Of a DNA stretch of 5,233 nt, positions 1 to 5,233 are shown one piece after another. Each line of letters begins with the position of its first letter. Positions within the stretch are counted from its first letter, which is position 1. The position numbers and the translations under genes are program-made. The DNA is from an uncultured Collinsella sp. Its GTDB lineage: Bacteria; Actinomycetota; Coriobacteriia; Coriobacteriales; Coriobacteriaceae. The notes beneath the pieces were generated by a model, which was given only the letters and a program-made list of their open reading frames with translations, did no database searches and had not been told where the DNA came from. The stretch covers positions 1 through 5,233 of the forward strand of contig CABUAL010000142.1 in the NCBI GenBank assembly GCA_902489515.1. Reading direction: 5' to 3'.

Positions 1-20
1 GGCGCGGTGCGCCCCGTCAC

Positions 21-38
21 ACCAACAAAGACTGTCCC
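21..38. repeat. Possible degenerate half of the hairpin repeat, downstream of hisE
   Basis: accaacaaagactgtccc resembles the left arm plus loop of the repeat at 3149-3173 (accaccacaaaggtgcctgtccc) with small gaps. No matching right arm is present, and no clear terminator is seen in 1-44 apart from a 5-bp stem at 1-13. The likeness is weak. Confidence 0.3.
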
Positions 39-44
39 AAACGA

Positions 45-362
45 CTAGTGGCGGCGGGCGTTGAGTTCGCCGGCAAGCTCGTCGAGGGTGATACCGTAGC
101 GCTCGAGCGTCACGAGCAGGTGGTAGACCAGGTCGCCGGCCTCGTAGCGGATGTGATCGTGATCGTTATCCTTGCAGGCCATGATTACCTCGCTTGCCTC
201 CTCGGCAAGCTTCTTGAGCAGCTCGTCCTCGACGTCGGTCAGCAGACGCGCGGTATAGCTCTCCTGCGGCGATGCATCACGACGACCGTGAATCACCTCG
301 GCCAGACCTGTCAGCGTCTCTCCGATATTTCCATCCTGAACGTTTGCGGTGCGCACACCCAT
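45..362 (-). CDS. hisE: Phosphoribosyl-ATP pyrophosphohydrolase
   Basis: HisE hydrolyses phosphoribosyl-ATP to phosphoribosyl-AMP and pyrophosphate, the second pathway step, and feeds HisI. The 105-residue all-alpha protein belongs to the MazG-like NTP pyrophosphatase superfamily. The diagnostic metal-binding pattern is visible: KKLAEEASEVIMA with Glu54, Glu55 and Glu58, then RYEAGDLVYHLLV with Glu74 and Asp77. SYTARLL (35-41) is also family-typical. The ATG at 362 has AAGGA seven bases upstream, and the first 15 or so residues are a slightly long lead-in before the first helix. It is the last gene of the visible cluster, 46 bases after hisI, and its TAG leaves 44 bases of non-coding sequence before the window edge. 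A generic MazG-like protein is excluded in practice by the operon context. Confidence 0.96.
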   Translation of the reverse strand: MGVRTANVQDGNIGETLTGLAEVIHGRRDASPQESYTARLLTDVEDELLKKLAEEASEVIMACKDNDHDHIRYEAGDLVYHLLVTLERYGITLDELAGELNARRH

Positions 363-363
363 G

Positions 364-389
364 GTTCAATCCTTTCCGGTTTGTTGAAC
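364..389 (-). promoter_or_regulatory. Possible small hairpin around the hisE ribosome binding site
   Basis: Six-base arms at 364-369 and 384-389 (GTTCAA/TTGAAC) enclose a 14-base loop that contains the hisE Shine-Dalgarno-like AAAGGA; the stem ends one base before the ATG. It is short and A/T-rich, so it may be chance. Confidence 0.25.
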
Positions 390-408
390 GCCCAGCAGAG
401 CGCCCGCC

Positions 409-738
409 CTACGCGAGTTTCTTAAAGAAGCAGGTACGGTTGCCGGTATGGCAGGCCGGACCCGGCGAGTCGACCTTGACCAGCAGCGTATCGCTATCGC
501 AGTCGGCCCAGAGCTCCTTGACCTCCTGCATATTGCCGCTCGTCGCGCCCTTGTTCCAGAGCTCCTGGCGACTACGGCTCCAAAACCACGTGGTACCGGT
601 CTTGAGCGTCAGCCCCACCGATTTCTCATTCATCCAGGCAACCATAAGCACCTCGCCGGTGTCATATTGCTGAACCACACAAGGAATCAACCCACGGGCG
701 TCGTATTTCAGCTCGGTAGCATTTACCACCTCAGTCAT
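409..738 (-). CDS. hisI: Phosphoribosyl-AMP cyclohydrolase
   Basis: HisI opens the adenine ring of phosphoribosyl-AMP to give ProFAR, the third step of the pathway, as a zinc- and magnesium-dependent cytoplasmic dimer. The product is 109 residues, a typical single-domain length, with no fused HisE domain. Signatures are [19 protein letters not shown] (51-69) and [12 protein letters not shown] (78-89), where the aspartates at 79, 81 and 83 fit the metal-binding DxDxD pattern and Cys80 is a zinc ligand. The GPACHTG motif (93-99) supplies Cys96 and Cys103 follows. The ATG at 738 is preferred over the adjacent one at 741 for spacing to GGAGG. The frame is open much further upstream, to 969, but that part overlaps hisF and is not HisI-like. 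It follows hisF after the unusual 157-base gap and precedes hisE by 46 bases. Confidence 0.97.
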   Translation of the reverse strand: MTEVVNATELKYDARGLIPCVVQQYDTGEVLMVAWMNEKSVGLTLKTGTTWFWSRSRQELWNKGATSGNMQEVKELWADCDSDTLLVKVDSPGPACHTGNRTCFFKKLA

Positions 739-741
739 CAT

Positions 742-748
742 TCCTCCC
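742..748 (-). promoter_or_regulatory. Ribosome binding site that sets the hisI start
   Basis: Minus-strand GGGAGGA is followed by two consecutive ATG codons (741 and 738). The GGAGG core is one base from the first and four from the second, so the second is favoured. Confidence 0.7.
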
Positions 749-827
749 AAGTAATTACCGTGAACATCGCAGGTCGGCGAGGGTTGTCCAGGTGCCCGAG
801 ATTCCGAGCGACAAGCCCGACGACGCG

Positions 828-860
828 CGCTCGAGCATTTTGCCGAGGGCGTGATCGAGG
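828..860. repeat. Inverted repeat arm in the hisF-hisI gap
   Basis: These 33 bases are a perfect reverse complement of 1009-1041, and identity stops sharply at both ends (mismatches at 827 and 861). The arms are 148 bases apart. Since the sequence is constrained as protein only in hisF, the gap copy is the likely derivative, and perfect identity suggests a recent origin or an assembly artefact. If transcribed, the two arms could pair into a long-range stem reaching from inside hisF to upstream of hisI. Confidence 0.9.
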
Positions 861-895
861 AGCCGGAAGGTCGGGTGCCTGGGCAAGCCGCAGCG

Positions 896-1678
896 CTAGA
901 AGTCCAACCTGACAGGGATGCCCTGCGACGCCATATACTCTTTGACTTCGCGAATGCTGAACGTCCCAAAGTGAAAGACGCTGGCCGCCAGCACGGCGTC
1001 GGCCTCGCCCTCGATCACGCCCTCGGCAAAATGCTCGAGCGTGCCCACGCCGCCGCTCGCGATGACGGGAATCGGCACCGCGCGCGCCACGGCACGGGTG
1101 AGTGCCAGGTCGAAGCCAGCCTTGGTGCCGTCGCGATCCATGCTGGTGAGCAAGATCTCACCGGCACCGCGACGAGCCGCCTCCTCGGCCCACGCTACCG
1201 CATCGATACCCGTGGCGTTGCGACCGCCAGCCGTGAAGACCTCCCACTTGTCGGCTCCGGATGCGCCGGGCAGGCCCACACGCTTGGCATCAATCGCCAC
1301 GACCACGGCCTGGCTGCCAAACGCCGCAGCGGCCTGGCTGATCAACGACGGATCGCGCACGGCGGCAGAGTTAAGCGACACCTTGTCGGCACCGGCGGCA
1401 ACCATGATCCGCATGCCCGCCAAGTCGCGAAAACCGCCGCCCACGGTATAGGGAATGGCCAGCTCCTCGGCCGCGTGTGCCGCCATCTCGATGGTCGTCG
1501 CGCGATTGTCGCTCGTCGCGGTAATGTCCAGAAAGACGACCTCGTCCGCGCCCTCGCGGTCGTAGGCGCGGGCCAGCTCCACCGGGTCGCCCGCATCGCG
1601 CAGGCTCACAAAGTTGACGCCCTTGACCACGCGGCCGTCCTTAACATCCAGACAGGGAATCACGCGTTTGGTAAGCAC
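896..1678 (-). CDS. hisF: Imidazole glycerol phosphate synthase, cyclase subunit
   Basis: HisF is the cyclase partner of HisH. It uses ammonia from HisH to turn PRFAR into imidazole glycerol phosphate and AICAR, which feeds back to purine synthesis. The 260-residue (beta/alpha)8 barrel begins [20 protein letters not shown], with catalytic Asp11 and, in VVVAIDAKR, catalytic Asp130. Phosphate loops are TVGGGFR (78-84) and ASGGVG (207-212), and the conserved [12 protein letters not shown] lies at 179-190. The end IPVRLDF is the normal family C-terminus, so the gene is intact. The start is the GTG at 1678, supported by GGAGG at 1687-1691 inside the end of hisA, eight bases away. Codons for residues about 213-224 form one arm of a 33-base inverted repeat whose other arm lies in the gap before hisI. 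Beyond the TAG the frame stays open for 46 codons, but this resembles nothing I know. Confidence 0.98.
   Translation of the reverse strand: MLTKRVIPCLDVKDGRVVKGVNFVSLRDAGDPVELARAYDREGADEVVFLDITATSDNRATTIEMAAHAAEELAIPYTVGGGFRDLAGMRIMVAAGADKVSLNSAAVRDPSLISQAAAAFGSQAVVVAIDAKRVGLPGASGADKWEVFTAGGRNATGIDAVAWAEEAARRGAGEILLTSMDRDGTKAGFDLALTRAVARAVPIPVIASGGVGTLEHFAEGVIEGEADAVLAASVFHFGTFSIREVKEYMASQGIPVRLDF
1009..1041. repeat. Inverted repeat arm inside hisF
   Basis: This 33-base segment, coding HisF residues about 213-224 just after the second phosphate loop, is the exact reverse complement of 828-860. The reading frame of hisF is undisturbed and the encoded residues fit the family, so this arm looks like the original copy. 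Confidence 0.9.
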
Positions 1679-1681
1679 GGG

Positions 1682-2425
1682 CTACTCCTCCCCTCGGGCG
1701 GCGGCCAGCGCATGGACCAGTGTAAAGTTGCCCTCGTAGAGCGCACGGCCGGTAATGGCGCCCTCGATGGCATCCTCGCCCACCGCGGCCAGTGCACGGA
1801 TATCGTCGAGCATCGAGATACCACCCGACGCCACGACGGGAAAGCCCGCGACCTCGGCCACATGACGATACGCTGCCACATCGATGCCCGTCTGCATGCC
1901 GTCGCGCGCGATGTCGGTGTACACCAGATGCTTAAAGCCCAGCTCAGTGAGCTGCGCCACGGCGTCGTCGAGTGACACACCCGCGCCGTCACGCCAGCCG
2001 TTCACCTTGACCTGACCATCACGCGCGGCGATATCTGCCACCAGCAGCTCGCCAAAGCCGCGAGCCGCCACCTCGGCAAATCCCGGCTCGGTCACGAGCA
2101 CCGTGCCTAGTGCGATGCGACGAGCACCATAGCCGGCCAGCTCATCGATGCGTGCAAGCGAGCGAACGCCGCCGCCCACGTCCACGGACAGACCGTCGAC
2201 GCCGCAGATGGCCTCGATCGCTGCCGAGTTGGCAGCGCACGCATCCTCGTCCTCGCCAAAGGCAGCGGACAGGTCGACGACGTGTACCCAGCTCGCGCCC
2301 TGCTCGGCAAAGGAGCGGGCAACGGCCACGGGGTCGTCGGAATATACCTTGCAGCGGCTCCGGTCGCCGCGCTCCAGGCGCACGACCTTGCCGCCGATCA
2401 AATCGATTGCGGGAAACAGAATCAT
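1682..2425 (-). CDS. hisA: ProFAR isomerase (phosphoribosylformimino-AICAR phosphate isomerase)
   Basis: HisA catalyses the Amadori rearrangement of ProFAR to PRFAR on a (beta/alpha)8 barrel. The 247-residue length is typical. The N-terminus MILFPAIDL carries catalytic Asp8. The second catalytic aspartate is most likely Asp131 (VADIAARDG), with Thr170 in VYTDIARDG matching the third functional position known from Thermotoga HisA. The phosphate-binding loops are DVGGGVR (82-88) and ASGGIS (199-204), the two-fold repeat shared with HisF. The segment after strand 2 reads VDLSAAFG rather than the common VDLDGA. Actinobacteria often carry the bifunctional PriA form, which also does the TrpF reaction. 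The DARDG-like strand here looks more like ordinary HisA, but sequence alone does not settle this. A GAGGGGG site (2433-2439) precedes the ATG by seven bases, inside the end of hisH. It overlaps hisH by four bases and hisF follows three bases after its stop. Confidence 0.96.
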   Translation of the reverse strand: MILFPAIDLIGGKVVRLERGDRSRCKVYSDDPVAVARSFAEQGASWVHVVDLSAAFGEDEDACAANSAAIEAICGVDGLSVDVGGGVRSLARIDELAGYGARRIALGTVLVTEPGFAEVAARGFGELLVADIAARDGQVKVNGWRDGAGVSLDDAVAQLTELGFKHLVYTDIARDGMQTGIDVAAYRHVAEVAGFPVVASGGISMLDDIRALAAVGEDAIEGAITGRALYEGNFTLVHALAAARGEE

Positions 2426-3123
2426 CGGCCGGCCCCCTCGACGATGCTCACGAAGTTCTTAAGAATGCGCTGACCCAACGCAGAGGATTTCTCGGGATGG
2501 AACTGGCAGCCCCACACGTTGCCGTGGCGCGCGATGCACGGGAAGCTCCGCGTGTAGTGCGTGCGCGCCAGAACATCGGCGGCATCGGCATCGTCGGCCA
2601 CCGCATAGCTGTGGGTGAAGTACATGTTGGCACCCTCGGCAAAACCGGCGAGCAGCGGATCGGCCGCACCGGCGGGTGTCATGTGCACCTGGTCCCAACC
2701 CACGTGCGGCACCTTCAGTCGGCTCGACTCCAGGCGCGTGCACGAGCCGCGCATAATGCCCAGGCCATCGACCCAGGGGCCGCCGGCCTGCTCGGAGGCA
2801 TCGTCGTCCGCGTCCGTGCCCTCGTCCGCAGGCACGCCCTCGTTGCCTCGCTCAAAAAATAGCTGAAGGCCCAGGCAGATGCCGAGCAGCGGAGTTCCGG
2901 CGGCAACGGCGTCGAGCACCGCGTCCGCCTCGCCGCTCTCGCGCATAAAGGCAATCGCGTCGTAGAACGCACCCACGCCCGGGATGACCAGGCCGTCGGC
3001 GTTGCGGATCCGCTCCGGATCGTCCGACGTGCAGGCGGCGGCACCGGCGCGCGCAAGCCCGCGCACAACGCTCGACAAGTTGCCCTTGTGGTAGTCGACC
3101 ACCACGATCTTCGGTTCGCCCAC
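2422..3123 (-). CDS. hisH: Imidazole glycerol phosphate synthase, glutaminase subunit
   Basis: HisH is a class I glutamine amidotransferase. It hydrolyses glutamine and passes ammonia through the HisF barrel for conversion of PRFAR to IGP and AICAR. The GTG start at 3123 gives 233 residues beginning MGEPKIVVVDYHKGNLSS, which puts the family's N-terminal strand close to the start. The nucleophile is Cys83 in GICLGLQL (GxCxGxQ motif), and the rest of the triad is His209 and Glu211 in CQFHPEKSS. PHVGWDQV (139-146) is also typical. The protein is longer than the usual 200-215 residues, mainly because of an acidic insert at about 92-116, between the nucleophile elbow and GLGIMRG. The TGA stop overlaps the hisA ATG by four bases (ATGA), so the two are probably translationally coupled. 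Its partner hisF lies beyond hisA. It follows the hairpin repeat, which may set its level relative to hisDCB. Confidence 0.97.
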   Translation of the reverse strand: MGEPKIVVVDYHKGNLSSVVRGLARAGAAACTSDDPERIRNADGLVIPGVGAFYDAIAFMRESGEADAVLDAVAAGTPLLGICLGLQLFFERGNEGVPADEGTDADDDASEQAGGPWVDGLGIMRGSCTRLESSRLKVPHVGWDQVHMTPAGAADPLLAGFAEGANMYFTHSYAVADDADAADVLARTHYTRSFPCIARHGNVWGCQFHPEKSSALGQRILKNFVSIVEGAGR

Positions 3124-3127
3124 GCGA

Positions 3128-3134
3128 CCCTCCC
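3128..3134 (-). promoter_or_regulatory. Ribosome binding site that sets the hisH start
   Basis: Minus-strand GGGAGGG lies four to five bases upstream of the GTG at 3123. An upstream in-frame GTG at 3159 falls inside the hairpin repeat and lacks such a site, so 3123 is the better start. Confidence 0.8.
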
Positions 3135-3148
3135 TTATCTCATCATCC

Positions 3149-3206
3149 AAAACCACCACAAAGGTGCCTGTCCCCTTTGTGGTGGTTTTTGCCTTTGTGG
3201 CGGTTA
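3149..3206. repeat. Hairpin repeat with extra degenerate arm between hisB and hisH
   Basis: Positions 3149-3164 and 3174-3189 are perfect 16-base reverse complements (AAAACCACCACAAAGG and its partner) around a 9-base loop, tgcctgtcc. A third, degenerate arm at 3192-3206 repeats the right arm with two mismatches (cctttgtggcggtta) and covers the hisB stop codon. In the direction of the his transcript the stem is followed by four T and then GG; on the other strand it is followed by five T. It could therefore be a weak or bidirectional terminator, an RNA processing or stability element, or simply a dispersed REP-like unit. The core resembles GGGGACAGGCACC-type repeats I recall from Coriobacteriia and other gut bacteria, where some such elements go with RAYT (IS200-like) transposases. 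That assignment is from memory. It occupies most of the only non-coding gap between hisB and hisH. Confidence 0.85.
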
Positions 3207-3791
3207 CAGTGAGCCCTTGGTGCTGGGGATGCCCTGCACGCGGGGATCGAGCTCGCAGGCGTGGCGCATCGTGCGGCCCACGGCCTTAAAGGCGGCCTCG
3301 ATAATGTGATGGGAGTTGCCACCCGCCAGCTCGCGCACATGCAGCGTGAGCTTGGCATCGCGCGCAAAGGCATAGAAGAACTCGACGGCCAGCTCGGTAT
3401 CGAAGCTGCCCACGCGCTCGGTCGGCACGGGCAGCTCGCAGTAGGCCTGCCCGCGACCCGAAATATCCACGGCGGCCATCACGAGCGTCTCGTCCATGGC
3501 AATCGCCGCATCGGCAAAGCGCGTAATGCCCGCCTTGTCACCCAGCGTCTGGCAGAACGCCTCGCCCAGTACAATGCCCGTGTCCTCGACGGTGTGGTGT
3601 GCGTCGACCTCCACGTCGCCCACCGCGCGCACCGTCAAATCAAACAGGCCATGGCGGCCAAAGGCGTTGAGCATGTGGTCGAAAAACGGCACGCCGGTCG
3701 AGATATCGCACGTACCGGTTCCATCCAAGTCGAGCTTGACGACAATATCGGTCTCCCCCGTCTTACGGGTTACCTCGGCATAACGGCCCAT
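3204..3791 (-). CDS. hisB: Imidazoleglycerol-phosphate dehydratase (monofunctional)
   Basis: HisB dehydrates imidazole glycerol phosphate to imidazole acetol phosphate, using a di-manganese site in a large multi-subunit cytoplasmic shell. The 195-residue length fits the monofunctional type; there is no fused histidinol-phosphate phosphatase domain as in E. coli HisB, so that activity must come from a gene outside the window. Family motifs are FFDHMLNAFGRHG (37-49), the metal-binding DAHHTVED (63-70), DISGRGQ (109-115), GNSHHIIEAAFKA (158-170), and the conserved C-terminal PSTKGSL. The two HHxxE-type motifs are complete. The ATG at 3791 directly abuts the hisC TAG, and the ribosome binding site AAGGAGGAG (3798-3806) sits inside the end of hisC, implying translational coupling. 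The TAA stop lies inside a degenerate arm of the downstream repeat, but the conserved C-terminus is intact. Confidence 0.98.
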   Translation of the reverse strand: MGRYAEVTRKTGETDIVVKLDLDGTGTCDISTGVPFFDHMLNAFGRHGLFDLTVRAVGDVEVDAHHTVEDTGIVLGEAFCQTLGDKAGITRFADAAIAMDETLVMAAVDISGRGQAYCELPVPTERVGSFDTELAVEFFYAFARDAKLTLHVRELAGGNSHHIIEAAFKAVGRTMRHACELDPRVQGIPSTKGSL

Positions 3792-4907
3792 CTACATCTC
3801 CTCCTTCACCAGCGCGGCAAACGCGGCCAGTACCTCGTCATTTTCCTGCGGGGTGCCCACGGTAATGCGCAGGCAGTCCGCGAGCCCCGGCGCGTAGCTA
3901 AAGTCGCGCACCAAAATCGAATACTCATCGCGCAGACGCTCGCGCACGCGCGTGGCATGCGGCGTGCGCACAAGCACAAAGTTCGCCGCGCTCGGCCACG
4001 CCTCCACGGGCAGACCCTCGACAGCCATCGCGCGCAGGGCGCACAGCTCGCGCTCGCGCTCGGATGCGACCTGCGCCACCACGGGCGCGTAGGCATCACG
4101 GGCACGCACGCAGGCAAGCGCGGCGGCCTGGCTCAGCACGTTGACCGAATAGATCTGGCGAATCGCCGCGAACACCTCGATGACCTCGGGCGCCGCGATC
4201 ACGTAGCCCAGGCGCGTGCCAGCGGCGCCAAACGCCTTGGACAGCGTATGCAAAATCACCAGGTTGGGATGCTCGGCGATAAGTCCCTGCGCCGTGGTGG
4301 CCGCGCCAAACGAATCGTCGGCAAACTCAACGTAAGCCTCGTCGACCATGACCATGCCGGGACACGCATCGCACAGCGCCGCGACAAAGTCGAGCGGCGC
4401 CACATCGCCCGTGGGATTGTTGGGTGAGGTCACGATGGCCAGGCTGCACTCGGGCGCCGCGGCGAGCACGGCTGCCTGGTCGAGCTCAAAGGTCGCCGGA
4501 TCGCGCCACACGTCGCGCACCTCGGTCTGACAGAGCGACGCAAAGAACGCGTACTCGCTAAAGCACGGTGGGCAGTTGAGCAAAGTCCTCCCCGCGCCGC
4601 CAAACGCCAGCAGATAGTTATAGAGCAGCTCGTCGCCGCCGTTTCCCACGCAGATGTTCTCGCGCGTCACGCCATGCCAGGCAGCAAGCTCGTCGCGCAG
4701 GTCGTTGGACATGGGATCGGGATAGCGGTTGAGCGGCGTGGCAGCCAGGGCGGCGTCGACCGCCTCGCGCACGCCGGCGGGCACGGGATAGGTGTTCTCG
4801 TTGGCAGAAAGGTTGATGCGCGTGGGCGTAAAGTTGGGATCGTAGGGCTCAATACCGGCCAAGTAGGGCTGGACGAGCTCCTTCATGCGCGGCGTGAGTT
4901 CGGCCAT
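3792..4907 (-). CDS. hisC: Histidinol-phosphate aminotransferase
   Basis: HisC is a PLP-dependent fold type I aminotransferase that converts imidazole acetol phosphate to L-histidinol phosphate with glutamate as amino donor. The 371-residue product is close to the usual family length of about 350-370. Visible motifs are LSANEN (33-38), the cofactor-site NGGDE (89-93), SPNNPTG (161-167), the VDEAYVEF strand with Asp189 contacting the pyridine nitrogen, the Schiff-base lysine Lys224 in HTLSKAFG, and GTRLGY with Arg232 near the phosphate site. I chose the ATG at 4907 because AGGAGG (4914-4919) lies six bases upstream. The frame can be opened 11 codons further to a GTG at 4940, but that extension overlaps hisD and has no support. 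hisC abuts hisB and follows the hisD stop by one base. A related aromatic aminotransferase is possible in principle, but the operon context makes HisC the clear choice. Confidence 0.97.
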   Translation of the reverse strand: MAELTPRMKELVQPYLAGIEPYDPNFTPTRINLSANENTYPVPAGVREAVDAALAATPLNRYPDPMSNDLRDELAAWHGVTRENICVGNGGDELLYNYLLAFGGAGRTLLNCPPCFSEYAFFASLCQTEVRDVWRDPATFELDQAAVLAAAPECSLAIVTSPNNPTGDVAPLDFVAALCDACPGMVMVDEAYVEFADDSFGAATTAQGLIAEHPNLVILHTLSKAFGAAGTRLGYVIAAPEVIEVFAAIRQIYSVNVLSQAAALACVRARDAYAPVVAQVASERERELCALRAMAVEGLPVEAWPSAANFVLVRTPHATRVRERLRDEYSILVRDFSYAPGLADCLRITVGTPQENDEVLAAFAALVKEEM

Positions 4908-4908
4908 A

Positions 4909-5233
4909 TTAGGCCTCCTCGACGACCGCGCCAACGGCACCGCCCGCAGCCGCCGCCAGTGACGCGGCGCTCACGGCATCCTCGCCCTGCTCCAGCACGC
5001 GGCGACGCAGTGCGGCCGAAAGCGCGTGTGCCCACAGGCCCTCGGCCTCGGCTAAGCGCTGCGTAGCGGGAGCGTCGGAGAGCAGGCCCTCGGGTGTATA
5101 GCAAATGACACTCGAGCGCTTGACGAACTCTTCGACCGAAAGCGGGTTGGAGAACATGGCCGTGCCGCCGGTCGGCAGCGTGTGGTTGGGTCCGGCAACA
5201 TAATCGCCGAGCGGCTCGGAGCTCCAAGCGCCC
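4909..5233 (-). CDS. hisD: Histidinol dehydrogenase, C-terminal 107 residues (5' end outside window)
   Basis: HisD carries out the last two steps of histidine synthesis, the NAD-dependent, zinc-dependent oxidation of L-histidinol to L-histidine in the cytoplasm. Only the C-terminal 107 codons are present; the frame runs open off the window edge, so the start is not visible. The fragment begins with the family signature GDYVAGPNHTLPTGGTA. By comparison with E. coli HisD, Asp10 of the fragment matches zinc ligand Asp360, His17 matches His367, and the AEAEGLWAH segment supplies Glu64 (Glu414) and His69 (zinc ligand His419). About 38 residues follow that last His, against about 15 in E. coli, giving an Ala/Gly-rich tail that ends EEA. 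The TAA stop lies one base before hisC, and the last hisD codons contain the hisC ribosome binding site. It is the first gene of the operon visible here. Confidence 0.97.
   Translation of the reverse strand, partial: GAWSSEPLGDYVAGPNHTLPTGGTAMFSNPLSVEEFVKRSSVICYTPEGLLSDAPATQRLAEAEGLWAHALSAALRRRVLEQGEDAVSAASLAAAAGGAVGAVVEEA

Larger units (their letters stand above)
739..895 (-). other. hisF-hisI gap, 157 bases, with inverted hisF copy
   Basis: This is the longest non-coding stretch in a cluster whose other junctions are mostly -4 to +3 bases. It holds the reversed copy of a hisF segment (828-860) and the hisI ribosome binding site near 742-748. I see no promoter that I would defend, no run of T after a hairpin and no RNA gene. 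A 27-codon frame (ATG at 838, stop at 755) has no ribosome binding site and no histidine run, so it is not a convincing leader peptide. The sequence outside the 33-base arm does not clearly match anything else in the window. Confidence 0.7.

Noticed and set aside
1..13. Stem ggcgc-ggt-gcgcc as terminator of the operon
   Set aside because: The stem is only five base pairs with a three-base loop, no T-run can be seen on the downstream side, and the window ends there.
755..838. Small ORF before hisI as a histidine leader peptide
   Set aside because: It has no run of His codons, no ribosome binding site and no attenuator hairpins, and it begins inside the duplicated hisF segment.
739..969. N-terminal extension of hisI back to 969
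   Set aside because: The extra 77 residues overlap the hisF end, look like out-of-frame translation, and are unneeded; a good ribosome binding site sits just before 738.
851..1975. Long plus-strand open frame (374 codons) opposite hisF and hisA
   Set aside because: It lies antisense to two well-recognised genes, has low-complexity His/Arg/Ala-rich composition typical of GC-rich antisense frames, and shows no family motif.
3124..3159. Earlier GTG start for hisH at 3159
   Set aside because: It lies inside the hairpin repeat with no ribosome binding site, and the 12 extra residues precede the normal HisH N-terminal strand.
3261..4427. Long plus-strand open frame (388 codons) opposite hisB and hisC
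   Set aside because: It is antisense to intact hisB and hisC, rich in His, Arg and Gly, with no recognisable domain; an expected by-product of high GC at third codon positions.

Overview
The window is one stretch of a histidine biosynthesis operon, read entirely from the minus strand. In transcription order (high to low coordinates) it holds hisD (3' part only), hisC, hisB, hisH, hisA, hisF, hisI and hisE. The high GC, the order D-C-B-H-A-F-I-E, the stand-alone hisB, hisI and hisE genes, and the separate HisC-type aminotransferase suggest a high-GC actinobacterium. The hairpin repeat with the tgcctgtcccc core resembles dispersed repeats I remember from gut Coriobacteriia such as Collinsella. 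That placement is inference from memory, not a search result.

Layout: 4909-5233 is the C-terminal part of hisD. hisC (3792-4907) starts one base after the hisD stop. hisB (3204-3791) directly abuts hisC. An 80-base gap (3124-3203) carries a 16-bp-stem hairpin repeat. hisH (2422-3123) overlaps hisA (1682-2425) by four bases. hisF (896-1678) starts three bases after hisA. A 157-base gap (739-895) follows, holding an inverted 33-base copy of an internal hisF segment. hisI (409-738) and hisE (45-362) close the cluster, and 1-44 is non-coding. No gap reaches 300 bases. The operon promoter, hisG and any regulator would lie outside the window.

Together the genes cover most of the pathway. HisE and HisI hydrolyse PR-ATP to ProFAR, and HisA isomerises ProFAR to PRFAR. 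The HisH-HisF complex makes imidazole glycerol phosphate and AICAR. HisB dehydrates IGP, HisC transaminates the product, and HisD oxidises histidinol to histidine. The histidinol-phosphate phosphatase and the ATP phosphoribosyltransferase are not here. The tight couplings, each with a good Shine-Dalgarno sequence, suggest a single transcript.

This is core metabolism and I see no new defence, mobile or biosynthetic system. The parts worth a second look are the two larger gaps, where a dispersed-type hairpin and a recent-looking inverted duplication interrupt an otherwise compact operon, plus a few extensions or inserts in the enzymes.
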